Below are positions 27,399 to 36,227 of a DNA stretch of 64,000 bases, one piece after another. The DNA lies in the NCBI RefSeq assembly GCF_001519065.1, contig NZ_KQ954253.1:320087-384086 (forward strand), read 5' to 3'. The stretch is from Novosphingobium sp. FSW06-99 (lineage in GTDB: Bacteria > Pseudomonadota > Alphaproteobacteria > Sphingomonadales > Sphingomonadaceae). The position numbers and the translations under genes were made by a program. Below the pieces are notes generated by a model. That model saw only the letters and a list, made by a program, of their open reading frames with translations. It had not been told where the DNA came from and made no database searches. Each line of letters opens with the position of its first letter. Positions within the stretch are counted from its first letter, which is position 1.

Positions 27399-28661
27399 CT
27401 AACGCTTGCGGCCGCCACTTGCCAACCGGGCTGCGGTCTCGCCCGATCGCAAGGCACCCTCGATCGTCGCGGGCAACCCGGTCTGCGTCCAGTCCCCGGC
27501 CAGAAACAGGTTGTGCCAACGCGTCGCGGCGGGCGGGCGCAGCGTATCCTGCGCCGGTGTGGCGGAAAACGTCGCGCGCTTTTCCTTGACGATCTGCCAG
27601 CGCGGCAACGGCGCGGAGAAGCCATGGGCGCGCTGGATATCGTCCCAGAACCGGCGGGCCAGATCCTCGCGGTCGCCATCGACCAGCGCATCGGCGGCAC
27701 TGACCGTCACCGAAATGCGGTCGGGAAAGGCAAACAGCCATTCCGCCGTCCCGCCCAGCAGCCCCAGCATCGGCGGCGTGCCAGCGGGCGGCACATGGGC
27801 GAAATGGCCGTTGACGATGGCGTGAAACGTATCGGGCGCCTTCAGGTCCGGCACCAGTTCGCGCGCCACCCACGGTGGCACGGCCAGAATCACCGCTTCG
27901 TCGGCGGCGACCGGTTCGGGCCCGGCCCCCCAGTCAAGCGCAGTCACGCGATCATCATCAAATGTCAGCCCGCGCAGCCGCCGCCCAAGCGCCACCGGCG
28001 CATGGTGCGACGCCAGCCAGTCCAGCGCGGGATCGATAAACGCCGCCGCCAGACTGGGCTCGGCCACGCGCGGACGGCTGGCCATGCCGCCACGCAGCAG
28101 CGATTCCCTCAGCACCGCCATGGTCAGGCGTGCCGATCCTTGCGCGGGCGGGGTGTTCAGCACCGCCAGCAGCACCGGTTCGAACAGCTTGTCCCACACC
28201 GGCCCGGCCGGCCTGATCCGGTCACCCACGGTGTCATCGGCCCGGCCCGTCAGCAATCCGGCCAGCCTGGCATAGTCTGCCGCCGTCGTGCCCGGCACGC
28301 GGCGATGACGCGCCAGCACCCACCAGGGCAGCGGCCCGTCGTTCAGCCCGATCGTCCAGCGCGCGCCATCGCGCAGATCGGCAAAGGCGAATTCGGCATG
28401 GTCAGGCCCGGCCAGCGGCGTATCGGCGCCGACCGCCACACGAAACCGCGCCACCGCGCCATTGCCCGCCAGCACCAGGTGGTTGCCGTTGTCGATGGTC
28501 AGGCCAAGCTTGGGATCGTGGTAGGATCGGCAGCGCCCGCCCGCATGCGCGGCGGCATCGGCCACCCGCACGGTCAGCCCGGCGCGCACCAGATTGACCG
28601 CCGCGCCCAGCCCCGCCAGCCCGGCGCCCGCCACCGTGGCCGTGCGAAAGGTCACCGCCAT
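27399..28661 (-). CDS. hpnE: HpnE, FAD-dependent squalene-forming desaturase-like enzyme
   Basis: 420 residues from ATG 28661, which overlaps the end of hpnD. The N-terminal dinucleotide fold is VAGAGLAGLGAAVNLVRAG, and the C-terminal FAD contact is NLFLAGDWTQTGLPATIEGA. HpnE reduces hydroxysqualene to squalene in the HpnC-HpnD-HpnE route. Neighbours in that order fit exactly. Confidence 0.93.
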   Translation of the reverse strand: MAVTFRTATVAGAGLAGLGAAVNLVRAGLTVRVADAAAHAGGRCRSYHDPKLGLTIDNGNHLVLAGNGAVARFRVAVGADTPLAGPDHAEFAFADLRDGARWTIGLNDGPLPWWVLARHRRVPGTTAADYARLAGLLTGRADDTVGDRIRPAGPVWDKLFEPVLLAVLNTPPAQGSARLTMAVLRESLLRGGMASRPRVAEPSLAAAFIDPALDWLASHHAPVALGRRLRGLTFDDDRVTALDWGAGPEPVAADEAVILAVPPWVARELVPDLKAPDTFHAIVNGHFAHVPPAGTPPMLGLLGGTAEWLFAFPDRISVTVSAADALVDGDREDLARRFWDDIQRAHGFSAPLPRWQIVKEKRATFSATPAQDTLRPPAATRWHNLFLAGDWTQTGLPATIEGALRSGETAARLASGGRKR

Positions 28662-29473
28662 ATCAGGTGTTTGGCGATCGTCCACAACAGCGCGGTTTTG
28701 CGCACTCGCACGCGCTGGCGCGGGGCGACCCAGCCGACCCCCTCCATCCGCGTCAACAGCGCCGAATAGGCCGTCTCCATCAGGCGCGGCGCCAACAGAT
28801 GCCCGCCCGGGCGCGTCGCAAGCAGCGCGTTGGCGTGGTGGAAATGGTCGTGCGCGCGCGCCACCACCGGCCGCACGGCCTGATCGATGCGCGGATCGGC
28901 CGCCACCTCGTTCGGCGTGGTCAGCGCGATGCCCGCCGCGACCAGGGCCTCGGCGGGCAGATAGACCCGGCCGATGGCGGCATCTTCATCGATATCGCGC
29001 AGGATATTGGTCAATTGCAGCGCGCGGCCCAGATGATGTGCCAGCAGTTCGCCGGGCGCACGCTCCATCCCGAACACCCGCACCGACAGCCGCCCGACCG
29101 CCACCGCAACCCGGTCGCAATAAAGTTCCAGCTCGTCCCAGGCGGGCCAGCGGATGTCTCGCGCCAGATCCATCGCCATGCCGTCGATCACCGCTTCGAA
29201 ATCGGCGCGATCGAGTTCGAAGCGTTTGACCCCTTCGGCCAGCATCGCCGCCTGCCCCGGTACACCCCCGGCATAGAGCGCATCGAGATCGCGCCGCCAT
29301 TGCGCCAGCGCTTCGGCCCGACCGATCGGATCGCCCTGCTGATCGTCGGCAATATCGTCGACCGCCCGGCAAAAGGCGTAGATCGCGTACATCGCCTCGC
29401 GCTCTGCCTTGGGCAGCAGCCGCATCCCGGCATAGAACGAACTGCCGGACGCCTGAACCGCAGGATCGCTCAT
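28652..29473 (-). CDS. hpnD: HpnD, presqualene diphosphate synthase
   Basis: 273 residues from ATG 29473, overlapping the stop of hpnC (ATGA). Class I trans-isoprenyl synthase with both Asp-rich motifs, AVDDIADD (about 38-45) and LTNILRDIDEDA (about 162-173), plus YAFCRAVDD. It joins two farnesyl diphosphates into presqualene diphosphate, the substrate for HpnC. The C-terminal TRMEGVGWVAPRQRVRVRKTAL is typical of the family. Confidence 0.93.
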   Translation of the reverse strand: MSDPAVQASGSSFYAGMRLLPKAEREAMYAIYAFCRAVDDIADDQQGDPIGRAEALAQWRRDLDALYAGGVPGQAAMLAEGVKRFELDRADFEAVIDGMAMDLARDIRWPAWDELELYCDRVAVAVGRLSVRVFGMERAPGELLAHHLGRALQLTNILRDIDEDAAIGRVYLPAEALVAAGIALTTPNEVAADPRIDQAVRPVVARAHDHFHHANALLATRPGGHLLAPRLMETAYSALLTRMEGVGWVAPRQRVRVRKTALLWTIAKHLIWR

Positions 29474-30309
29474 GCCGCGCGCCGCGCCAATGCGGGCAGC
29501 GCCGCGCCAAGCGCCAGCCATGCCGCCTGCCACTTGCCGTGGTGGACCCGTTCGCTGAGCGGATCGCGCGTTTCCAGCATGTCGCACAGGCTGACCGCAA
29601 GGCGGTGGATCACCGCGACTTCGGCGGCAAGCCGGCGGTCGCGGATACCGCGCGCAAAGCCCGCCGATTGCACCAGCATTTCACGCGTGCGCCGCGCCAG
29701 CGTGGCGATGATTGCGCGCAGGGCGGGCGTGGCCCGGTCGAGCGCCAGATCGGTCACCACCAGCCCGGTATCGAGCGGGATATAGACGCGGTCGATCAAA
29801 CGGTAATCCTTGCCGCAATCCTGCAAGTGGTTGATGATCTGCAAGGCGGTGCACAGGGCATCCGAGGCCGCCCAGAGCGAGCGGCTCTCACCATGAAGAT
29901 CAAGCACATAGCGCCCAACCGGCACCGCCGAATAGCGGCAATAATCCAACAGATCGTCCCAATCGGCATAACGGTTGACGGTACAATCGCGCACAAAGGC
30001 ATCGAGCAGTTCGCGGGCGTGCACGGGATCGATGCCCCGCGCGGCCATCGCCGCACCCAGCGCGACCGATTCATCCGCGCCGGGCCCGTCGAGCCCTGCC
30101 CGCATCCGCGCCAGCATGCCAAGCTTGGCTCCGGCCGCGAGTTTGGGGCAGTCGGCGATATCGTCGGCGGCGCGGGCAAACCGGTAAAACGCCATGATCG
30201 GCGCGCGCAAGTCGGCGCGGACCAGCCAGCTTGCCACCGGGAAATTCTCGCCGGTGTGCGTCTTGCTGGGCACCATGGTGTCTGGCGCCATGTCGATTGC
30301 CTCTGTCAT
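29470..30309 (-). CDS. hpnC: HpnC, hydroxysqualene synthase
   Basis: 279 residues from ATG 30309. Landmarks are ENFPVASWLV, FYRFARAADDIAD (first Asp-rich motif), and ALQIINHLQDCGKDY in place of a second full motif. HpnC turns presqualene diphosphate into hydroxysqualene, which HpnE reduces. It overlaps hpnB upstream and hpnD downstream by 4 nt each, so the genes are translationally coupled. Confidence 0.93.
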   Translation of the reverse strand: MTEAIDMAPDTMVPSKTHTGENFPVASWLVRADLRAPIMAFYRFARAADDIADCPKLAAGAKLGMLARMRAGLDGPGADESVALGAAMAARGIDPVHARELLDAFVRDCTVNRYADWDDLLDYCRYSAVPVGRYVLDLHGESRSLWAASDALCTALQIINHLQDCGKDYRLIDRVYIPLDTGLVVTDLALDRATPALRAIIATLARRTREMLVQSAGFARGIRDRRLAAEVAVIHRLAVSLCDMLETRDPLSERVHHGKWQAAWLALGAALPALARRAA

Positions 30310-31436
30310 TGTGCCACCGCCGCTTGCGCCCGACCCTTCCAGGCCCCTCCGCGACCGCGCGCGAATTGCCACGCCGATAGCAGGGTGCATCCTGCATAAA
30401 AAGCTGCAATGACCGGCAAAAACACCCCCCATAACGGCGATCGGCGATAGAACGCCAGCATCGGCTGGAACGACACCGCCATCAGCACCCAGGCCACTGC
30501 AGCGGCGATCCGCGCGCTGCCGGTCCCGCCCAGCGCGAGCACCGGCGGCGCGCCATAGACCACCGCCATGCCCGCCAGCGTGCCTGCCAGCAGCCACGGC
30601 GAATAGCGCAGTTGCGCATAGGCCGAACGCGATATCATCGCCGCCACCGAGGCAAAATCGGGATAGGGCCGGATCGACAGCGACCGCTCGGTCAGCCCCA
30701 GCCACACCGGGCCCTGTTCGCGCAGCTTTGCCCCCAGCGCGCAATCGTCGATCAGCGCGCCGCGAATCGCGGCAATCCCGCCCGCAGCCGCCAGCGCGTC
30801 GCGCCGCACCAGCATGCAGCCCCCTGCCGCCGCGCCGGGCCCTTTGCCCCGGTTCACCTGGCCGAACGGATAGAGCATCTGGAAAAAGAACACGAACGCC
30901 GGGATCAGCAGGCGTTCGGCAAGACTGTCGCAGCGCAGCTTGGCCATCAGGCTGACCAGCGTCAGCTTGCCCGCTTCGGCACGGGCAACCAGCGCGCGCA
31001 GCGTATCGGGCGCGTGAACGATATCGGCATCGGTCAGCCAGAGATAGCGGCAGGTGGTTCCCGCCTGCTCCACCCCTTGCGCCACGGCCCACAATTTGCC
31101 GGTCCAGCCCGGCGCCAGCGGCAGACCCTGCACCACATCGACCTGACCGCCCACCGCGCGGCGGGCAATTTCGCCGGTGCCGTCGTCCGATCCGTCATCG
31201 ACCAGAATCACCCGCAGGCGCCCCGGATAGTCCTGCGCGACCAGACTGCCGAGCGATCGCGCGATCACATCGCCTTCGTTGCGCGCGGGCACCACCGCCA
31301 CCACCTCGGGCCAGTCGCCCGGCGCGGCGGGCAAATCGACGGTATCGCGTTCGCGCGCCAGCCAGAACCCGTGGTGCGCCACGATCAGCGCCACCCACAC
31401 CACCAGCGACACCCCGGCCACGGCCAGCGCGATCAC
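30306..31436 (-). CDS. hpnB: HpnB, hopanoid-associated glycosyltransferase
   Basis: 376 residues: an N-terminal membrane helix, a GT2 domain (VVAVVPARNEGDVIARSLGSL ... VILVDDGSDDGT ... LWLTDADIVHAP ... DCALGAKLREQGPVWLGL) and three or four C-terminal helices. A membrane GT-A transferase found in most hpn clusters. Its exact acceptor has not been shown in many species; it is often dispensable for C30 hopanoids. Overlaps hpnA and hpnC by ATGA. Confidence 0.88.
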   Translation of the reverse strand: MIALAVAGVSLVVWVALIVAHHGFWLARERDTVDLPAAPGDWPEVVAVVPARNEGDVIARSLGSLVAQDYPGRLRVILVDDGSDDGTGEIARRAVGGQVDVVQGLPLAPGWTGKLWAVAQGVEQAGTTCRYLWLTDADIVHAPDTLRALVARAEAGKLTLVSLMAKLRCDSLAERLLIPAFVFFFQMLYPFGQVNRGKGPGAAAGGCMLVRRDALAAAGGIAAIRGALIDDCALGAKLREQGPVWLGLTERSLSIRPYPDFASVAAMISRSAYAQLRYSPWLLAGTLAGMAVVYGAPPVLALGGTGSARIAAAVAWVLMAVSFQPMLAFYRRSPLWGVFLPVIAAFYAGCTLLSAWQFARGRGGAWKGRAQAAVAQ

Positions 31437-32428
31437 CGGATCATCCCCGCGCGGGCAAACCAGGCGATGGCATCGGCCAGCGCTTCGTGATGCGGCCGGG
31501 GGCGATAGCCAAGCGCCTGTCCGGCTTTGGCGGAGCTGAAATACATGCGGTACTTTGCCATTCGCAGCGAATCGAGCGTCAGGAAGGGGTCTCCCCCGGT
31601 CAGCCGGGCCAGGTGCTCGTTGGCCCAGGCCAGGGGAAACAGCGGCGCGCGCGGGATGCGAATGGTCGGCGGCTTGCGCCCGACGATGGCCGCGATCTGT
31701 GCCAGCATCGCCCCCAGCGTGACATCCTGCCCGCCCAGGATATAACGTTCGCCGATCGCGCCCGCCGCCATCGCGCGCAGATGCCCGTCGGCCACATCGT
31801 CGACATGCACCAGATTCAGCCCCGAATCGACAAAGGCAGGCATCTTGCCATTGGCCGCCTCGACAATGATGCGCCCGGTCGGGGTGGGTTTGACATCGCG
31901 CGGGCCGATCGGCGTGGAAGGCAGCACGATCACCGCCGGCAGGCCGCGTTCGGCCACCATCGTTTCAACCAGCCGTTCGGCCAGCACTTTGCTGCGTTTA
32001 TAGGCGCCCACCGCCTGTTCGGGACTGGCCGCGCGCGTTTCATCGGCCGGGGCGTCGTCGCGCGGCACCAGCGTGGCCACGCTCGAGGTATAGACGATCC
32101 GTTCGACCCTGGCGGCCAGCGCCGCCTCCATCACGATGCGTGTGGTGGCCAGGTTGTTGCGCACGATGTCTTCGGGATCGGGCGCCCACAGGCGGTAATC
32201 GGCGGCGACATGGAACACATGCCGTGCCCCGGCCATCGCGCGGGCAACGGCGGCAGCATCGCGCAAATCACCTTCGACCAGTTCACCCGGAAAATCGGCC
32301 AGATTGGCATGGGGGCTCGACGCGCGGACCATGCCGCGCACCGTTACACCCTGCGCGGCCAGTGCCCGCGCCACGGCAGACCCGACAAAACCTGATACCC
32401 CTGTAACCAGAGTGACGGGCGGAGGCAT
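31433..32428 (-). CDS. hpnA: HpnA, hopanoid-associated NAD-dependent sugar epimerase
   Basis: 331 residues from ATG 32428 (two more in-frame ATGs lie 15 and 21 nt upstream). An extended SDR: NAD motif VTGVSGFVGSAVARAL, YTSSVATLVP, and the YxxxK pair in AYKRSKVLAE. The first gene of the hpnA-to-hpnG operon; divergent from hpnI across an 84-nt gap that must hold both promoters. Predicted to act on sugar-derived hopanoid side chains. Confidence 0.88.
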   Translation of the reverse strand: MPPPVTLVTGVSGFVGSAVARALAAQGVTVRGMVRASSPHANLADFPGELVEGDLRDAAAVARAMAGARHVFHVAADYRLWAPDPEDIVRNNLATTRIVMEAALAARVERIVYTSSVATLVPRDDAPADETRAASPEQAVGAYKRSKVLAERLVETMVAERGLPAVIVLPSTPIGPRDVKPTPTGRIIVEAANGKMPAFVDSGLNLVHVDDVADGHLRAMAAGAIGERYILGGQDVTLGAMLAQIAAIVGRKPPTIRIPRAPLFPLAWANEHLARLTGGDPFLTLDSLRMAKYRMYFSSAKAGQALGYRPRPHHEALADAIAWFARAGMIR

Positions 32429-32512
32429 ACTGGACGGGGCCATTCGCATGCTGATACACGACCCGGATCGCCAGACAAGGCCACCCCGTCAAAGGATTAA
32501 CAGGACCGTACG

Positions 32513-33679
32513 ATGACCGGCGCAATGGGGCAGATTGCCGCGATGGTCGGCTGGGCGCTGGCCGGGCTGAGCCTGGCGGGTACGCTCTACACGGTGCTGG
32601 CCGGGGTGACGCTGTACCACTTCTACTCCCACCCGCCGCCCGCAGGCGCACGCCGCGACGGCGTCACATTGATCAAGCCGCTGCATGGCGCAGAGCCGCA
32701 ACTGGCCGACAATCTGGCTAGTTTTGCCATCCAGCACCATGCTGGGCCGGTGCAGATGCTGTGCGGCGTGCAACGCGCCAGCGACCCCGCGATTGCCGTT
32801 GTCGAGGCGCTGAAGGAACGGTTTCCCGCCAGGCGGATCGACCTGGTGGTCGATGCCACACCGCACGGCGCCAATCCCAAAGTCGCCAACCTGATCAACC
32901 TCGAACCGCATATTGCCCATGATGTGGTGGTGTTGAGCGACAGTGACATCGCGGTGGGGCCCGAATATCTGCCGACCGTGCTGGCCGCGCTCGACCGGGC
33001 CGGCACCGGGGCGGTCACACTGGCCTATGGCGGGCGGGGCGATGCCGGGTTCTGGTCGCGAATCGCCGCGTCCGGGCTGTCGTGGCAGTTTTTGCCCGGC
33101 GCGGTATTCGGCGCGCGGCTGGGGCTGGCGCGGCCCTGCATGGGCTCAACCATCGCGCTGCGGCGTGAAACGCTTGCGCGGATCGGCGGCATGCGCGCGT
33201 TTGCCGATGTGCTGGCCGACGATTTCGCGATTGGCGAGGCAGTGGCCGCGCTCGGCCTGTCGGTCGATGTGGCGCCCGCACTGGTTGTCCATGGCTCGAC
33301 AGAGGCCGATTTTGGCGCGTTGTGGCGTCACGAGTTGCGCTGGGGCGCGACCGTGCGTGCGCTCGTGCCGACCGCTTATGCGCTGGGCGTGATCGCCATG
33401 CCGCTGCCGCTGGCGCTGCTGGCCCTGCCGTTTCACCCGCTTGCCGCCGGGTGCTGCGCGGCCCTGGCGCTGATCGCGCGGGGGGCCGTGGCGCGGCTGG
33501 CCGATCGGCTGACTGGGGTACGCAGTGCACCGATTTGGGCCCTGCCCTTGCGCGATTGCCTGACATTTGTCGTTTTTCTGGGCAGTTGGGGCGTGCGATC
33601 GGTTGATTGGCGCGGCGCAACGCTTAGAATGGAAAGCGAAGGCCGCGTTTCGGCCCTACCGGAGGTTCCCCTTACATGA
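32513..33679 (+). CDS. hpnI: HpnI, GT21-type glycosyltransferase of hopanoid glycosylation
   Basis: 388 residues. An N-terminal membrane helix precedes a ceramide-glucosyltransferase-like GT-A domain: VTLIKPLHGAEP, DATPHGANPKVANLIN, VVLSDSDIAVGPEYL and VLADDFAIGEAV. C-terminal helices follow (PLPLALLALPFHPLAAGCC and others). HpnI adds N-acetylglucosamine to bacteriohopanetetrol; HpnK then deacetylates it and HpnJ rearranges the ring to the cyclitol. The same three genes are consecutive here. Overlaps hpnJ by ATGA. Confidence 0.9.
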   Translation: MTGAMGQIAAMVGWALAGLSLAGTLYTVLAGVTLYHFYSHPPPAGARRDGVTLIKPLHGAEPQLADNLASFAIQHHAGPVQMLCGVQRASDPAIAVVEALKERFPARRIDLVVDATPHGANPKVANLINLEPHIAHDVVVLSDSDIAVGPEYLPTVLAALDRAGTGAVTLAYGGRGDAGFWSRIAASGLSWQFLPGAVFGARLGLARPCMGSTIALRRETLARIGGMRAFADVLADDFAIGEAVAALGLSVDVAPALVVHGSTEADFGALWRHELRWGATVRALVPTAYALGVIAMPLPLALLALPFHPLAAGCCAALALIARGAVARLADRLTGVRSAPIWALPLRDCLTFVVFLGSWGVRSVDWRGATLRMESEGRVSALPEVPLT

Positions 33680-35121
33680 AGCGTACGCTGTTCCTGCAGG
33701 CACCCTCGTTTGACGGGTATGATGGGGGCGCCGGCGCGCGCTACCAGATGAAGCGGGAGGTGCGCTCGTTCTGGTACCCCACGTGGCTGGCCCAGCCCGC
33801 CGCGATGGTGCCCGGATCGAAACTGATCGACGCGCCTGCCCACGATCTGGGCTGGGACGATATCGCGCATGAATTCGATGCGGTCGATCTGGTGGTGCTG
33901 CACACCTCGACCCCCAGCTTCAACCAGGACGTGCGCACCGCCAAGCTGATCAAGCAGCGCAACCCGGCGGTGATGATCGGCTTTGTCGGCGCCAAAGTCG
34001 CGGTCGAACCCGACGAGAGCCTGGCCAATGGCGGCCCGATCGACTTCGTCGCGCGCGAAGAATACGATTTCACCATCGTCGAGATCGCCGAGGGCAAGCC
34101 GCTGGCCGAAGTCGACGGCATCACCTGGCGCGCGCCCGATGGCACGTTCGTGCGCAACCGCGACCGCGCGCCGATCGAGGACATGGACGTGCTGCCAATG
34201 GTCAGCCCGGTCTACAAGCGCGATCTGACCATCGAAAAATACTTCGGCGGCTATTTGCGCCACCCTTATGTCAGTTTCTACACCGGGCGCGGGTGCAAGA
34301 GCCGCTGCACGTTCTGCCTGTGGCCGCAGACCATTGCCGGGCACAATTACCGGTTCCGCTCGATCCCCAAAGTGATCGAGGAAGTGCAATATATCCTGCG
34401 CGAAATGCCGCACGTCAAAGAAGTGTTCTTCGACGACGACACGCTGACCGACAACCGCGAGCGGGTCGAGGAACTGGCGCGCGAACTGGGCAAGCTGGGT
34501 TTCGGCAAGCCGGGCTTCGACATCTCGTGGAGCTGCAACGCCAAGGCCAACGTGCCCTATGCCACGTTGAAAGTGCTGAAGGAAAACGGGCTGCGCCTGC
34601 TGCTGGTCGGCTATGAAAGCGGCAACCAGCAGATCCTGCACAACATCAAGAAGGGCCTGCGCGTCGATGTCGCGCGCCAGTTCACCAAGGATTGCCACGC
34701 GCTCGGCATCGTCATCCATGGCACCTTCATCCTCGGCCTGCCCGGCGAAACGCTGGAAACGATCGAGGAAACCATCAACTATGCCAAGGAAATCGATCCC
34801 CACACCATCCAGGTCAGTCTGGCCGCGCCCTATCCCGGCACGTTCCTCTACAAACAGGCGGTTGAAAACGGCTGGTTCGACGGCAGCGACCATTTGCTGA
34901 CCGATGGCGGCAACCAGATCGCGCAACTGTCCTACCCGCATCTGCCGGCCAGCGTGATTTTCGACAAAGTGGCCGAATTCTACAAGCGCTTCTATTTCCG
35001 CCCGAGCAAGATCGGCTCGATCGTCGGCGAAATGCTGCGCGACTGGGACATGATGAAACGGCGCCTGCGCGAAGGGGTCGAATTCTTCGACTTCCTGCGC
35101 CGCCGCAAGGAAGCGGCCTGA
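33676..35121 (+). CDS. hpnJ: HpnJ, radical SAM enzyme for hopanoid cyclitol ether formation
   Basis: 481 residues. A B12-binding-like N-terminal domain (about 1-150) precedes a radical SAM domain whose CxxxCxxC is Cys207, Cys211, Cys214 (GRGCKSRCTFC). EVFFDDDTLTDNRERVEELA and LVGYESGNQQILHNIKKG are typical of the class. HpnJ contracts glucosamine to the five-membered cyclitol of BHT cyclitol ether. The order hpnI-J-K gives the complete head-group pathway. Confidence 0.93.
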   Translation: MKRTLFLQAPSFDGYDGGAGARYQMKREVRSFWYPTWLAQPAAMVPGSKLIDAPAHDLGWDDIAHEFDAVDLVVLHTSTPSFNQDVRTAKLIKQRNPAVMIGFVGAKVAVEPDESLANGGPIDFVAREEYDFTIVEIAEGKPLAEVDGITWRAPDGTFVRNRDRAPIEDMDVLPMVSPVYKRDLTIEKYFGGYLRHPYVSFYTGRGCKSRCTFCLWPQTIAGHNYRFRSIPKVIEEVQYILREMPHVKEVFFDDDTLTDNRERVEELARELGKLGFGKPGFDISWSCNAKANVPYATLKVLKENGLRLLLVGYESGNQQILHNIKKGLRVDVARQFTKDCHALGIVIHGTFILGLPGETLETIEETINYAKEIDPHTIQVSLAAPYPGTFLYKQAVENGWFDGSDHLLTDGGNQIAQLSYPHLPASVIFDKVAEFYKRFYFRPSKIGSIVGEMLRDWDMMKRRLREGVEFFDFLRRRKEAA

Positions 35122-35144
35122 CCCCCGACAGGCCTGCCTCGGGG

Positions 35145-35975
35145 ATGAAACGGCTGATCGTCACCGCCGATGATTTCGGGGCATCATCGGCGGTCAACAT
35201 TGCGGTCGAACAGGCGCACCGCGACGGCGTGCTGACCGCCGCCAGCCTGATGGTGGCGGGTGCGGCGGCGGACGATGCGGTGGCGCGCGCGCGCACCATG
35301 CCGCACCTTGGCGTTGGCCTGCATGTCGTGCTGGTCGACGGGCAGCCGGTGCTGCCGCCCGAACGCGTGCCCGCGCTGGTGGGCGCCGATGGGTGCTTTC
35401 GCACTGATATGGTGCGTGCGGCCATCCGCATCTTTGCCTCGCCCGCCGCGCGCGCGCAGCTATCCGCAGAGATCGAGGCGCAGTTTGCCGCCTTTGCCGC
35501 GACCGGGCTGCGGCTCGACCATGTCAACGCGCACAAGCATTTCCATCTGCACCCGACGATCGCGGGCGCCATTGCGCGCATCGGGCGGCGCCACGCGATG
35601 AAGGCGATTCGCGCGCCGATCGAACCAAAGGCGGTGCTTCGCGCGATCGACGGCACCCGCGCCGGGCCCGGCATCGAAACGGTCTGGGCAAAGCTGGTGC
35701 GCCGCCGGATGCGCCGCGCCGGGCTGATCGTGCCCGACGCGGTGTTCGGGCTGTCGTGGTCTGGCGCGATGACCACCACGCGCGTACGCGGCCTGATCGA
35801 GCGGCTGCCGCCTGGCCTGACCGAGATCTATGCGCATCCCGCAACCGGGCCCTATGTTGGCTCGGCATCCGGCTACGATTATGCAGGCGAACTTGCAGCG
35901 CTGACCGATTCGCTGACCAGAGATCTGATTGGCCAGGAGAATATCAGCCTAGGTCACTTTGGAGACTTTGCCTGA
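35145..35975 (+). CDS. hpnK: HpnK, YdjC/ChbG-type N-deacetylase
   Basis: 276 residues. YdjC-fold metal site residues are visible: Asp in VTADDFGAS, His in VGLHVVLVDG, and HVNAHKHFHLHP (about 125-136). SGAMTTTRVRGLIERLP and EIYAHPATGP complete the family pattern. It deacetylates the N-acetylglucosaminyl hopanoid made by HpnI. 23 nt downstream of hpnJ. Confidence 0.92.
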   Translation: MKRLIVTADDFGASSAVNIAVEQAHRDGVLTAASLMVAGAAADDAVARARTMPHLGVGLHVVLVDGQPVLPPERVPALVGADGCFRTDMVRAAIRIFASPAARAQLSAEIEAQFAAFAATGLRLDHVNAHKHFHLHPTIAGAIARIGRRHAMKAIRAPIEPKAVLRAIDGTRAGPGIETVWAKLVRRRMRRAGLIVPDAVFGLSWSGAMTTTRVRGLIERLPPGLTEIYAHPATGPYVGSASGYDYAGELAALTDSLTRDLIGQENISLGHFGDFA

Positions 35976-36083
35976 CGACTAGGCCGCAAGCCTGGTTCCC
36001 GATTGGGGAAAGGATCGACATTGCGCAGGGCTTGGGCAAGAACACCCGCACACAAGAGAACAATTGCACCCAAGGAACACGGC

Positions 36084-36227
36084 GTGGAAGTCAATTTTAC
36101 CCGATTGGCGGGCATTTGCCTGGCCGAAAGCGACCGGCGGCTGGCGGTCCATGACCTGCTCCGGCACCGGTTCATCCGTGGCAGGGTTCGCCCGATGCTA
36201 TCGCTGGTCGGCGGCCGCAAAGGGTGA
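36084..36227 (+). CDS. Possible small protein upstream of hpnL
   Basis: 47 codons from a GTG with AAGGA 7 nt upstream; its stop overlaps the hpnL GTG start as GTGA. The peptide (MEVNFTRLAGICLAES ... VHDLLRHRFIRGRVRP) is basic and has no clear membrane helix. The good ribosome binding site and translational coupling argue for it; the lack of a recognised family and its small size argue against. It might only serve to load ribosomes for hpnL. Confidence 0.35.
   Translation: MEVNFTRLAGICLAESDRRLAVHDLLRHRFIRGRVRPMLSLVGGRKG

Noticed and set aside
25545..28769. A 3.2-kb open frame on the plus strand, antisense to shc and hpnE
   Set aside because: High-GC codon use keeps the opposite strand open. 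The peptide is rich in Arg, His and Gln with no fold-like pattern, while the minus-strand genes are well-known enzymes.
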